Source of the DNA: Candidatus Altimarinota bacterium
GTDB lineage: Bacteria; Patescibacteriota; JACMRA01
Direction of reading: 5' to 3'
Length of the DNA stretch: 64,000 nucleotides
NCBI GenBank assembly: GCA_012031925.1
Contig: JAAUSE010000002.1
Location: 1 to 64,000, forward strand
Shown here: piece by piece, positions 37,271 through 45,506 of the stretch
Layout: the number at the start of each line of letters is the position of its first letter
Numbering within the stretch: position 1 is the first letter of the stretch
Program-made: the position numbers and the translations under genes
The notes under the pieces: generated by a model
Database searches by the model: none
Told to the model about the DNA's origin: nothing
Seen by the model: the letters and a program-made list of their open reading frames with translations, nothing else

Positions 37271-37597
37271 ATGACTAAGGCAAGTACAATTATTAACAAA
37301 AGTCCTCGAAAAATAAGACTTATAATCGACCCTATTAGGGGTGTGAGGTTAGATCAGGCAATTGAGATGATCAAGTTTATGAATAAAGGTAAGACTAAAA
37401 AAATTTATGATCTTTTGAGGTCTGCGGCTTCTAATGGTCAGCTTTCTGAATCAGATTATTCTAGCTATAAGATAGGTACGATTTTTGCGGAAGAGGCTCA
37501 GCGACTTTACAGAGTTGTTCCAAGAGCTAGAGGATCAGCTTTTAGGATAAGAAGAAGGTATTCTAGGGTGAAGGTAGAATTGGTTAAACAAGTTTAA
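37271..37597 (+). CDS. rplV: Ribosomal protein L22
   Basis: 108 residues: INKSPRKIRLIIDPIRGV at the start, DLLRSAASNGQ and the tunnel hairpin with RVVPRARGSAFRIRRRYSRVKVEL. It lines the exit tunnel. The following 39 bases hold a promoter-like sequence and the start of rpsC. Confidence 0.94.
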   Translation: MTKASTIINKSPRKIRLIIDPIRGVRLDQAIEMIKFMNKGKTKKIYDLLRSAASNGQLSESDYSSYKIGTIFAEEAQRLYRVVPRARGSAFRIRRRYSRVKVELVKQV

Positions 37598-37599
37598 TA

Positions 37600-37629
37600 T
37601 TGACAAAAAAAGAATTTAGTATTTATAAT
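37600..37629 (+). promoter_or_regulatory. Internal promoter before rpsC
   Basis: TTGACA at 37600-37605, an 18-base spacer and TATAAT at 37624-37629. The rpsC ATG begins only 7 bases later, so this promoter would give a nearly leaderless message starting at rpsC. Confidence 0.65.
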
Positions 37630-37636
37630 TAGCACT

Positions 37637-38319
37637 ATGGGTCAAAAAATATCAGTAAATTTATTTAGAGCAAAAAAAGATTGTCTAATGTGAACGCTAG
37701 TGACAGTGATGTTTCGGCTTTGCAAAGATCAGTGTGGTTTGCAACAGGTAGAAGCTACTCCAAACTGCTTCATCAAGATTTAGCTATACGTAAATTTATT
37801 ACTGACGAAGTTAGATCTGCTGGATTGGCTAATATTATAATTAAGAGGCAAGTAAGGAGAGTTGAGATTATTCTATATGTTACCAAGCCAGGAATTGTTA
37901 TTGGAAAAGGAGGTTCAACTATTAATAAATTAAAAGATTCTCTTGTTAAAAAATTCAAGCTTCCAAAAGATCTTCGTCTTAATATTGAAGAGTTCAAAGA
38001 TCCTAACAGATCTGCTCAGGTGATTGCTGAAGAGTTGAGTTTTGCTCTGAAGAAAAACGTTCCATATAGAAGATTGGCCAAATCATATCTTGAGAAGATT
38101 AGATATTCTGGTATTTTAGGGGCTAAAATTTTGATCAAGGGTAGACTTAATAAAGCTGAAATTGCTCGTAAAGAAGAATTTGCTTTTGGTAGTATTCCAA
38201 GACACACGATTGATGCTTCTTTGGATTATGCTGTGGTTCATTGTAGAACAACTGCTGGTATTCTTGGAATTAAAGTTTTACTTTATAAAGGAGATAAAAT
38301 TAAAAATTACACATATTAA
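37637..38319 (+). CDS. rpsC: Ribosomal protein S3 (one frame break)
   Basis: About 227 residues when joined. MGQKISVNLFRAKK is the conserved start. The rest, from LSNVNASDSD on, has the KH domain (IIKRQVRRVEIILYVTKPGIVIGKGGSTINKL) and the C-terminal domain (GILGAKILIKGRLNKAEIARKE; GILGIKVLLYKGD). The break is in the A7 run at 37672-37678; A8 restores GCA AAA AAA AGA. S3 is essential, so the cell must make it. It overlaps none of its neighbours and lies 6 bases before rpsQ. Confidence 0.93.
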
Positions 38320-38325
38320 AGAATT

Positions 38326-38553
38326 ATGACTGGAGTAGTGAATTCAAATAAAATGACAAATGCCTTGGTTGTGAAGGTTTATTCTGTCCAACTTCATCCG
38401 AAGTATAAAAAAAGATTTAAGACAAGCAAAAAGTATCATGTTGCTTGTAGCGATTCATCCAAATATGAGATTGGGCAAACTGTTGAGATTCAATCAACAA
38501 GACCGCTTTCTAAAACAATTAGATGGAGGGTTGTAGAAGATAAAAATAATTAG
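38326..38553 (+). CDS. rpsQ: Ribosomal protein S17
   Basis: 75 residues, MTGVVNSNKMTNALVVKVYSVQLHPKYKKR, then YHVACSDSSKYEIGQTVEIQSTRPLSKTIRWRVVE. S17 contacts 16S rRNA early in assembly. It precedes rplP here, whereas the usual order is rplP-rpmC-rpsQ. rpmC (L29) is missing from this position and from the cluster. Confidence 0.92.
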   Translation: MTGVVNSNKMTNALVVKVYSVQLHPKYKKRFKTSKKYHVACSDSSKYEIGQTVEIQSTRPLSKTIRWRVVEDKNN

Positions 38554-38557
38554 ATAT

Positions 38558-38983
38558 ATGTTGACACCAAAAAGAATAGTACACAAAAAAGTTTTTAATA
38601 GACTGGGGCAGAAAAGAAGAGGAACTTTGAAGAGGGGTAGCACTTTGGTATATGGTGATTTTGGACTCAAAGCTATGAGTAGTAATTGGTTAACAAGTAG
38701 GCAGATTGAGTCAGCTAGGAGAGTAATTTCTAGAAGATGCAAGGGTGGTAAGGTTTATATAAGAATTTTTCCTGTGCGTCCTGTTACTCAAAAAGCAGCT
38801 AATATTCCTATGGGAGTTGGGGTAGGTAGTATTGAATATTTTATGTTTCCAGTCAAACCAGGTAGGCTTATTTTTGAGGTGAAAGGCGTACCAGAGGATA
38901 GGGTTAAGGAAGCTTTTAGAATTGCTTCTCACAAGCTGCCATTCAAGACAAAAGTCATTTCTAAGGAAACAGAATTGAATTAA
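38558..38983 (+). CDS. rplP: Ribosomal protein L16
   Basis: 141 residues: MLTPKRIVHKKVF, GDFGLKAMSSNWLTSRQIESARRVISR, IRIFPVRPVTQKAANIPMGVGVG, and GVPEDRVKEAFRIASHKLPFKTKVI. This is standard bacterial L16 near the A-site of the 50S subunit. It is placed after rpsQ, which is unusual. Confidence 0.95.
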   Translation: MLTPKRIVHKKVFNRLGQKRRGTLKRGSTLVYGDFGLKAMSSNWLTSRQIESARRVISRRCKGGKVYIRIFPVRPVTQKAANIPMGVGVGSIEYFMFPVKPGRLIFEVKGVPEDRVKEAFRIASHKLPFKTKVISKETELN

Positions 38984-39007
38984 CAAATAATCGAATAATA
39001 ATAGAAT

Positions 39008-39379
39008 ATGCTTCAAGATAGATCAATGTGTAAAGTAGCGGATAACTCAGGCGCCAATTTAGTAATGCTTTTTGCTGTCAATGGAAAAAATAACAAAAAA
39101 TCCGCTAAAATAGGGACTGTTGTTGTTGGCTCAGTAAAAAAAGCCTCACCCTCTGGCAAAGTTAAAAAAGGTCAGGTTGTGTATGGTGTAATTGTACGGG
39201 TCAGAGCAAAAGTAAATAGGAAAGATGGAACATCAATAAAGTTTTCTGATAATGCTATTGTAATTATCAACAAAGCTAATAATGAGCCAATTGCAACTCG
39301 TGTGTTTGGTCCAGTTGCTAGGGAGCTTAGAGATAAGGGTTTTAATAAAATAGTTTCATTGGCTGAGGAAGTACTATAA
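39008..39379 (+). CDS. rplN: Ribosomal protein L14
   Basis: 123 residues: MLQDRSMCKVADNSGANLVMLFAV, VKKGQVVYGVIVRVRAKVNRKDGTSIKFSDNAIVIIN and TRVFGPVARELRDKGFNKIVSLAEEVL. A full-length, standard L14. It includes an intact A7 run in frame (GTA AAA AAA GCC), which shows that A7 does not always break frames here. Confidence 0.96.
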   Translation: MLQDRSMCKVADNSGANLVMLFAVNGKNNKKSAKIGTVVVGSVKKASPSGKVKKGQVVYGVIVRVRAKVNRKDGTSIKFSDNAIVIINKANNEPIATRVFGPVARELRDKGFNKIVSLAEEVL

Positions 39380-39391
39380 AATAATAAGAAT

Positions 39392-39784
39392 ATGTCAGTA
39401 GCAAAAATTCAAAAAGGAGATAATGTGGTTATAACAACTGGAATGTTTAAAGGGCATCAAGGAGTTGTTACGAAAGTAGTTAAGATACTTAGACGCAATG
39501 GACTTATTCAAACAAAAGTAAGTGTGTCTGAAGTCAAACAATTAGTTGATTATAAAAAATCTAATCGTCAATACGATGTTCCTGGACAAAAGGGACTCAA
39601 GGACAGATTAATTGATGCTTCTAATGTTAGTATGGTTGACGAAAAAGGAAAAATTACTAAGGTTAAGATAGAGTTAGATGATAATGGTAAAAAATCTAGA
39701 ATTTTTAAATCTACTAGTAAAAAAATTGTGCGTCAGGATTTTAGAAAAAAAGATGAATTGAAATCTAAGCAAGATAAGAAATAA
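39392..39784 (+). CDS. rplX: Ribosomal protein L24
   Basis: 130 residues. The KOW motif is GDNVVITTGMFKGHQGVVTKV, followed by VDEKGKITKV. The C-terminal extension is longer and more basic (IFKSTSKKIVRQDFRKKDELKSKQDKK) than in E. coli. L24 starts 50S assembly. rplE starts two bases after its stop. Confidence 0.9.
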   Translation: MSVAKIQKGDNVVITTGMFKGHQGVVTKVVKILRRNGLIQTKVSVSEVKQLVDYKKSNRQYDVPGQKGLKDRLIDASNVSMVDEKGKITKVKIELDDNGKKSRIFKSTSKKIVRQDFRKKDELKSKQDKK

Positions 39785-39786
39785 TT

Positions 39787-40335
39787 ATGAGTGACTCAAT
39801 TAAACTACAATCGACCGAATATTATACTGCAGCTAAAAATGAACTTTTGAAAGAATCTAAAGATGCTAACGTTTTTGCGCTTCCAAAAATTGATAAGATT
39901 TCAATTAATGTTGGTATTGGCGATTTTAAAAATGATTCCAAGCTTAGATCTGATGTTGAAAAATACTTGTTTCAGTTGACGGGCCAAAAGCCAAAGGTTG
40001 TTCAATCTAAGGTCTCTGTAGCTGGATTCAAATTAAGAAAAGGTGAACCTATTGGTATGGTCTTAACTTTGCGTGGTAAGAGAATGTATGATTTTTTGTT
40101 AAATCTTGTTTTTTTATCTCTCCCTAGGACTAGAGATTTTAGAGGAATACCTGATAGTAGTTTTGATAAAGAGTACAAGTCTTACAGTCTTGGCATTAGA
40201 AGCTCATCTGTTTTTCCACTGATTGGATTTGATACTGGTATCAATTTTGGTATGCAAATCAACTTGGTTTTTAATCAAGGTCGTGAAGAGAATAAAAAAC
40301 TTCTACAAAAACTTAATTTTCCTTTCAAAAAATAA
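39787..40335 (+). CDS. rplE: Ribosomal protein L5
   Basis: 182 residues: ALPKIDKISINVGIGDFKNDSKL, GQKPKVVQSKVSVAGFKLRKGEPIGMVLTLRGKRMYDFL, and LPRTRDFRGIPDSSFD. L5 binds 5S rRNA in the central protuberance. The length and motifs are normal. Confidence 0.95.
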   Translation: MSDSIKLQSTEYYTAAKNELLKESKDANVFALPKIDKISINVGIGDFKNDSKLRSDVEKYLFQLTGQKPKVVQSKVSVAGFKLRKGEPIGMVLTLRGKRMYDFLLNLVFLSLPRTRDFRGIPDSSFDKEYKSYSLGIRSSSVFPLIGFDTGINFGMQINLVFNQGREENKKLLQKLNFPFKK

Positions 40336-40341
40336 TTAAAT

Positions 40342-40527
40342 ATGGCTAGAAAAGCATTAATAGTAAAAGCATTAAAAACTCCTAAATATTCTACAAGATT
40401 AGTTAGAAGATGCAAGGTTTGTGGTCGTAAAGGAGGCTACTTAAGGTATTTTGATATGTGTAGGATTTGCACAAGAGAGGCTGCAAATGATGGTCTTTTG
40501 AATGGATTTTTTAAGAGTAGTAATTAA
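40342..40527 (+). CDS. rpsN: Ribosomal protein S14 (zinc-binding type)
   Basis: 61 residues with RRCKVCGRKGGYLRYFDMCRIC, a C-x2-C...C-x2-C zinc finger. This marks the short zinc-type S14. The last part is REAANDGLLNGFFKSSN. In frame between rplE and rpsH, as usual. Confidence 0.95.
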   Translation: MARKALIVKALKTPKYSTRLVRRCKVCGRKGGYLRYFDMCRICTREAANDGLLNGFFKSSN

Positions 40528-40541
40528 TAAAATTGAATAAT

Positions 40542-40913
40542 ATGTCGTTACAAGATTTGATGAGTGATTTCGTTGCAAGAATTAACAATGCTGTTATGGT
40601 AGGCAATGAGAATGTGGTGGTTTTGAAAAACAACTTGGTGATTGAAGTTAGTAAAAAACTTGTTACTTTGGGTTATTTGGAGGGTTTTGAAGAACAAGAA
40701 AGGACTCTTACATTGCAAATAAAGCTTAATGGAATTAGTAGTATAAAAAGATACTCCAAACCAGGGCATAGGCAATATTTTTCATATAAAGAATTTCCTA
40801 AAATAATTAATGGTATGGGTTATAATATATTGACTACATCTAAAGGAGTAAAAACAAATATAGAAGCGAAGGAAAAAAAATTAGGTGGTGAACTACTTTT
40901 TACTATTTTTTAA
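40542..40913 (+). CDS. rpsH: Ribosomal protein S8
   Basis: 123 residues from the ATG at 40542 (a TTG lies three codons upstream). It has SLQDLMSDFVARINNAV and SVKR-like ISSIKRYSKPGHRQY. The C-terminal sequence (GYNILTTSKGVKTNIEAKEKKLGGELLFTIF) matches S8's usual GxxIlsTskGvmt..A...giGGe.l.yv. S8 is a primary 16S binder and in other bacteria a translational repressor. Confidence 0.92.
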   Translation: MSLQDLMSDFVARINNAVMVGNENVVVLKNNLVIEVSKKLVTLGYLEGFEEQERTLTLQIKLNGISSIKRYSKPGHRQYFSYKEFPKIINGMGYNILTTSKGVKTNIEAKEKKLGGELLFTIF

Positions 40914-40923
40914 AGAATATTAC

Positions 40924-40953
40924 TTGACAAACAAAGCAAAATTAGATTATTAT
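40924..40953 (+). promoter_or_regulatory. Internal promoter before rplF
   Basis: TTGACA at 40924-40929, an 18-base spacer and TATTAT at 40948-40953. The rplF ATG follows 9 bases later. This suggests an additional, nearly leaderless transcript for the second half of the cluster. Confidence 0.55.
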
Positions 40954-40962
40954 ATATAGGAT

Positions 40963-41505
40963 ATGTCTAGAGTTGGGAAAAAGGAGATTATGATACCAAG
41001 TGGAGTGATTGTAGATTTTGACAAGTCTAATAATATTGTTACTGTAAAAGGTGCTTTGGGAGAGCTTAAGGTTGGTGTTTTGGACTTTGTTTCTTTAGCA
41101 ATAGATTCAGACAAAATTACTGTCAAGGTAGATGATGAGAATACAAAATTTCAAAGATCAATGTGGGGGACAACTCGCTCATTGATTCAAAACGCCATTG
41201 CAGGAGTTAGTCAGCCATTTAAGAAAGAAATTGAGCTTAATGGGGTTGGTTATAAGATGGCTTTATCAGGTGCTAACCTGGTTTTGAACATTGGTTATTC
41301 TCATCCAATAACTGTTGAAGTTCCAGGAGCAATTAAGCTAAAACTTAATAAAAATGTTTTAGAAGGTGAATGTATAGATAAACAATTAATTGGCGATTTT
41401 TTTACTAGTGTCCACAATATGAAACCTGCGGATCCGTACAAGCATAAAGGATTTAAATTCCCAGGTAGATATTATAGGAAGAAAGTTGGAAAGAAAGCAA
41501 AATAA
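40963..41505 (+). CDS. rplF: Ribosomal protein L6
   Basis: 180 residues: MSRVGKKEIMIPSGV, WGTTRSLIQNAIAGVSQPF, ELNGVGYKM, and the C-terminal YKHKGFKFPGRYYRKKVGKKAK, all standard for L6. It binds near the sarcin-ricin loop. Its end comes 7 bases before the ATG of rplR. Confidence 0.95.
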   Translation: MSRVGKKEIMIPSGVIVDFDKSNNIVTVKGALGELKVGVLDFVSLAIDSDKITVKVDDENTKFQRSMWGTTRSLIQNAIAGVSQPFKKEIELNGVGYKMALSGANLVLNIGYSHPITVEVPGAIKLKLNKNVLEGECIDKQLIGDFFTSVHNMKPADPYKHKGFKFPGRYYRKKVGKKAK

Positions 41506-41512
41506 TCTCAAT

Positions 41513-41833
41513 ATGTCAACTAGATTAATAAAAAAGAATAGATCAAAAAAGAAATTAGATTATGACCAGCATGTGGTTGTTGTGTACCGTTCAAATAAAA
41601 ATATTGTTGCTCAGCTAATTGAACCTAAGACTAAAAAAACCCTTGCAACAGCTAATTCTTACCAAGAAAAAGGAACAAAAATTGAAAGATCTACCAAGGT
41701 TGGTCTTAAAATGGCTGATATTATTAAAAAAAAGAAAATCACCAAAGTTCTTTTTGATAGAAATGGATATTTGTACCATGGTAGGGTCAAGGCTCTTGCT
41801 GAATCCATAAGAGAAAATAATGTTAATATCTAA
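41513..41833 (+). CDS. rplR: Ribosomal protein L18
   Basis: 106 residues from the ATG at 41513. It has VVVYRSNKNIVAQLIEPKTKKTLATANS, GLKMADIIKKKKITKVLFDRNGYLYHGRVKALAESIREN, which is typical L18 (5S rRNA-binding). Ends 16 bases before the rpsE ATG. Confidence 0.93.
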   Translation: MSTRLIKKNRSKKKLDYDQHVVVVYRSNKNIVAQLIEPKTKKTLATANSYQEKGTKIERSTKVGLKMADIIKKKKITKVLFDRNGYLYHGRVKALAESIRENNVNI

Positions 41834-41849
41834 TAGATTAATTATATTT

Positions 41850-42542
41850 ATGTCAGAAGAACAAATTAAAAAAAATACTGTGGAAGAAACAAATCAATCA
41901 ACTTCCAAAATAAAAGAAAGTTTTAAGAGCTCAAGCCAAGAAAAAAAACCTTTTAGTAATAATTCTGGGGATAATAGAAGAGGTGGTTCTAGAAATTTTG
42001 GAGGTGGTAGAAGAGAAGGTGGTTTTGGAAAATTTGCAAAAGATAATAAAGGTGGTAGATTTGGTAGAAGAGGTGGGAGAAATAATAACCGAAGAAACAA
42101 ACCTGAAGAAAAAGATGATTTTGATAGCCAAGTAATTCAGGTTAAGAGGGTTACTAGAGTTGTGAAGGGTGGTAAGAGAATGAGATTTGCTGCACTTGTA
42201 GTAGTTGGAGATAAAAAAGGAAAAGTTGGGTATGGTTTGAAAAAAGGTATGGACTTTCAGGAGTCTGTTGCAAAAGCCACTAGACAGGCTAAGAATAATC
42301 TTATTGATCTAAAGATAAATGAGAATGGGACATTTGAGTTCTTATCGCTGGTTAAGTACAAAGCAACCTCTGTTATGTTGAAGCCTGCAAATTCTGGAAC
42401 TGGTTTGATTTCAGGTGGATTTGTGCGACCGGTACTTGAATTAGCTGGTTTGAAAAACTGTTATACTAAGATCATTGGAAGTAACAACAAAGTTTCTGGA
42501 GTTCAGGCTGTATTTGAAGCTCTCAAACAATATGCCAAATAA
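41850..42542 (+). CDS. rpsE: Ribosomal protein S5
   Basis: 230 residues from the ATG at 41850. A long N-terminal Gly/Arg/Asn-rich extension of about 85 residues (GGSRNFGGGRREGGFG and similar) precedes the S5 core: VIQVKRVTRVVKGGKRMRFAALVVVGD, GYGLKKG, SGTGLISGGFVRPVLELAGLKN. The tail resembles RNA-binding RGG regions and is an added feature. Next is tsf instead of the usual rpmD. Confidence 0.93.
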   Translation: MSEEQIKKNTVEETNQSTSKIKESFKSSSQEKKPFSNNSGDNRRGGSRNFGGGRREGGFGKFAKDNKGGRFGRRGGRNNNRRNKPEEKDDFDSQVIQVKRVTRVVKGGKRMRFAALVVVGDKKGKVGYGLKKGMDFQESVAKATRQAKNNLIDLKINENGTFEFLSLVKYKATSVMLKPANSGTGLISGGFVRPVLELAGLKNCYTKIIGSNNKVSGVQAVFEALKQYAK

Positions 42543-42562
42543 AAACCAAACTAAAATTTATT

Positions 42563-43144
42563 ATGTCTTTAGAATTAATTAAAAGTATAAGAAGCCAGAC
42601 TGGCCTACCTCTTAAGGATATTAAGAAGGCAGTTGAAGAAATTGGTTCAGATGAGCAAAAAATTATAGATCATTTGAGAAAACAAGGTATTCTAAAACAA
42701 AAATCTAGGCAGGATAGATCCACAAATCAAGGAGGAGTATTTGCTTATACTCATGATAATAGAATAGGTGCTATGATAGAGTTAAAATGTGAGACAGATT
42801 TTGTATCTAGATCAGATATTTTTAAAGAGTTGGGTATGGATTTGGCTTTGCATATTACAGCTTTTAACCCAAAATTTGTGTCTAGAGATCAAGTTGATCA
42901 AGATTTTATAAATAAAGAATTAGAAATTGCTCGTGAACAACTAGTCAATGAGGGTAAGCCTGAAGATAAGATTGATATGATATTAAAGGGTAAAAAATCA
43001 AAAATTGAAGGGGAGTTTAGCTTATTGTCACAACCTTTTTTGAAAGATTCATCAAAATCTGTTGAAGATCATATTGCAAGTGTTGTTCAAACAACTGGTG
43101 AAAAAATAGTTGTTTCTAGATTTGTAGTTTTTCATTTAGCATAA
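42563..43144 (+). CDS. tsf: Translation elongation factor Ts (short form)
   Basis: 193 residues. It begins MSLELIKSIRSQTGLPLKDIKKAVEEIGSDEQKIIDHLRKQGI, the UBA-like N-domain that holds EF-Tu. It then has GAMIELKCETDFVSRSDIFKELGMDLALHITAFNPKFV with the TDFV motif used to displace Mg2+ from EF-Tu. The second half of the core is missing relative to E. coli (283 residues), as in other compact forms. Its place in the spc-type cluster, where rpmD normally lies, is unusual; it is usually next to rpsB. Confidence 0.92.
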   Translation: MSLELIKSIRSQTGLPLKDIKKAVEEIGSDEQKIIDHLRKQGILKQKSRQDRSTNQGGVFAYTHDNRIGAMIELKCETDFVSRSDIFKELGMDLALHITAFNPKFVSRDQVDQDFINKELEIAREQLVNEGKPEDKIDMILKGKKSKIEGEFSLLSQPFLKDSSKSVEDHIASVVQTTGEKIVVSRFVVFHLA

Positions 43145-43157
43145 TAATATATATAAT

Positions 43158-43858
43158 ATGGCTCATATAAAATTAGAAGTAAAAAAAGAGAGATTAGTGG
43201 AAATCAATGTAGGAAACTTCGTAGGGATGGAATACTTCCTGCTGTTGTTTATGGTAAAGATCAAGAGAGTCTGATGATTCAATTACCTACAAGTATGTTT
43301 TATAAAACTTACAAAGAATCTGGAAAGACTAATGTTATTGATCTTACTATTGATCAAAAATCTACACCAGTAATTATACATAGTATTGATATAGATCCAG
43401 TTTTTAACGAAGCTAGACATATTGATTTTTTGGCTGTTGATCTCAAACAAAAAATTCAAACTCAAGTACCTCTTGTTTTTGTAGGAGAACCAATTGGAGT
43501 CAAAGAAAAAGGTGCTGTGTTAGTTACTAATTTTGAAGAGATTGAGGTTGAGGCTTTGCCTGATGATATTCCTTCAGAAATCGAAATTAACGTTGAGAGT
43601 TTGGAGGATATTGGTGATTCAATTACTGTTGAGAGTCTGCCAAAAAATGATTTGTATGAGATTGTTTCTGATATGGCCTCGACTATTGCTGTTTTGGTGG
43701 CTCAATCCACTGAAGAAGATTTCGCAAGCGATGAAGGGGAAACTCTTGTTGATGAGAATGGAGAAGAGATAGTTAGAGATACTGAAGAAAGTGGAGAGAA
43801 TACAAATCCTGAAGGTGGTAAATCTACTGAGACTGGGAGTAAGGAAAAAACTGAATAA
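43158..43858 (+). CDS. rplY: Ribosomal protein L25/CTC (one frame break)
   Basis: About 233 residues when joined. MAHIKLEVKK is followed, after the break, by REISGNQCRKLRRDGILPAVVYGKD, the hallmark of L25. Then come the CTC/TL5-type beta domain (PVIIHSIDIDPVFNEARHIDFLAVD; VPLVFVGEPIGVKEKGAVLV) and an acidic C-terminal tail. The A7 run at 43181-43187 needs one more A. L25 binds 5S rRNA. Its position between tsf and rplO is not canonical. Confidence 0.9.
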
Positions 43859-43896
43859 ATTTGAATTAATAAAATCGTATGTTTAGTACAAATAAT

Positions 43897-44291
43897 ATGA
43901 AAAAATTACCAAGACCAAAAAAAGAGTTGGTAGAGGTGAGGGTTCTAACAGAGGGAAAAATGCTGGAAAAGGTCACAAAGGTCAGACTAAAAGAGGTCAT
44001 GTCAGAATTGGATTTGAAGGAAATCAGACACCATTAGTTAGAAGACTTCCAAAACTTAGAGGGTTTAATAACTATGATAAAAAGAATAGTGTTACATTGA
44101 CACTTTCTGCATTGGATAAAGTCTATTCTAAAAATAATGTGGTTAATATTATTACTTTAAGAGAGAAAAGTTTAATTTCTTCAAAAATTAAAAAAGTAAG
44201 AATTATCAAGACTGGCGAACTAAAGAATAAACTTAAATTCGAAGAGAGTGATAGTCTTTATTTGACAAAAGGTGTAAAAGCTATTATATAA
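43897..44291 (+). CDS. rplO: Ribosomal protein L15 (one frame break)
   Basis: About 131 residues when joined. MKKLPRPKK continues, after the break, as RVGRGEGSNRGKNAGKGHKGQTKRGHVRIGFEGNQTPLVRRLPKLRGFNNY, the standard L15 start. The C-terminal part is a shortened L15 core (TLSALDKVYSKNNVVNII, VRIIKTGEL, KGVKAII). The A7 run at 43917-43923 needs one more A. secY, adk, map and infA, which normally follow, are absent; a tRNA gene and rpoA follow instead. Confidence 0.9.
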
Positions 44292-44338
44292 AATAGTATT
44301 ACGTTAAAAATCTGATGTAATAAAAGTTCGTCAGATTT

Positions 44339-44415
44339 GGGTGTGTAGCTCAGCTGGTTAGAGCACTTCACTGATAATGAAGAGGTCAGAGGTTCGAGTC
44401 CTCTCACACCCACCA
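44339..44415 (+). tRNA. tRNA-Ile (GAT)
   Basis: 77 bases with CCA encoded. Acceptor GGGTGTG / CACACCC, anticodon stem CTTCA / TGAAG with loop CTGATAA (anticodon GAT), and T-arm AGAGG-TTCGAGT-CCTCT. It lies between rplO and rpoA, within the ribosomal-protein cluster. Confidence 0.97.
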
Positions 44416-44566
44416 CGCTAGGAAAATTCTATTTTAGTTATGTTTTAGCAATCTAGTTTTGATTAGCCATGAATAGCCATAGTATTTAACTAAGTTACCG
44501 GTTTTAAACTTTTTATAACATTCAAATACAAATTAATTAACAAAATAATAATTTAATAAAAGTGAT

Positions 44567-45496
44567 ATGCTCGACAATTTTCATCTAACACAAGTACCAA
44601 TCAAATCTTCATTAATTAATCACTCAGAAAGTAGAGCAACTTTGCTTATTCAGCCTTTGTTACCAGGTTTTGGCTATACTTTGGGAAATTCTATACGTAG
44701 AATAATGCTTTCAAGTATTCCTGGTTACGCTATTACCAAGATTAGGGTGAATGATCTTACACACGAATATCAAGCTATTGAAGGTGTTGTTGAAGACGCT
44801 TTGGATGTTATTTTAAACATTAAACAGATCAAGCCAAAGATTCTTACAGATGATGAGACTGTCTCTTTGATACTAAAAAAAGACAAGCCAGGGGAGGTTA
44901 CAGCTAGAGATTTTACTAAAGATGCTCGTGTTGAGATTGTTAATCAAGATGAATATATTTGTTCTTTGGATAAGGGTGGTAAGATTGAAGTTGAGATTGA
45001 AATTTCACGTGGGATTGGTTATCTTTCTGCTGATGAAATTGATTTTTCAAGTAATACTAATCCTAATCAAATGATGGTTGATGCTTTGTTTAGTCCAGTA
45101 AGTAATGTTTCTTTGAAAGTTGAAAAAGTTCGTGTTGGAGAAAATACTAACTTTGATAAGATTGAAATTGATTTTGAAACTGATGGAACTGTAGAAGCAC
45201 AGAAAGTTGTTGATTATTCTCTTGATCTAATTATTGATAATTTTGTGAAAATCAGATCTGCTTTTGGTGTTCCTGAAATTTCAGAACCACAAATAAATGC
45301 CAAAGAAAAGAGTTCTGAAGTAGAAGCAAAAATTGAAAATGATTTGGACTTACCTAAGAGGATAAAAAACATTTTAGAGAAGAATAATATTTCTAATGTT
45401 GAAGAGCTAAAGAAAAGAGTTAAGGAAATCCAAGATTTTCCTGGAATCACAGAAAAAGCTGTCAAAACAATTAAGAATTATCTAAAAACTAAGTAA
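44567..45496 (+). CDS. rpoA: RNA polymerase alpha subunit
   Basis: 309 residues. The N-terminal domain has ESRATLLIQPLLPGFGYTLGNSIRRIMLSSIPGYAIT (assembly with beta/beta'), then EYQAIEGVVEDALDVILNIKQI. A compact C-terminal domain follows (LPKRIKNILEKNNISNVEELKKRVKEIQDFPGITEKAVKTI). The place next to ribosomal genes is usual, but rpsM, rpsK, rpsD and rplQ are missing around it. The upstream 150 bases follow the tRNA and could hold its promoter. Confidence 0.95.
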   Translation: MLDNFHLTQVPIKSSLINHSESRATLLIQPLLPGFGYTLGNSIRRIMLSSIPGYAITKIRVNDLTHEYQAIEGVVEDALDVILNIKQIKPKILTDDETVSLILKKDKPGEVTARDFTKDARVEIVNQDEYICSLDKGGKIEVEIEISRGIGYLSADEIDFSSNTNPNQMMVDALFSPVSNVSLKVEKVRVGENTNFDKIEIDFETDGTVEAQKVVDYSLDLIIDNFVKIRSAFGVPEISEPQINAKEKSSEVEAKIENDLDLPKRIKNILEKNNISNVEELKKRVKEIQDFPGITEKAVKTIKNYLKTK

Positions 45497-45506
45497 ATTT
45501 TGATTT

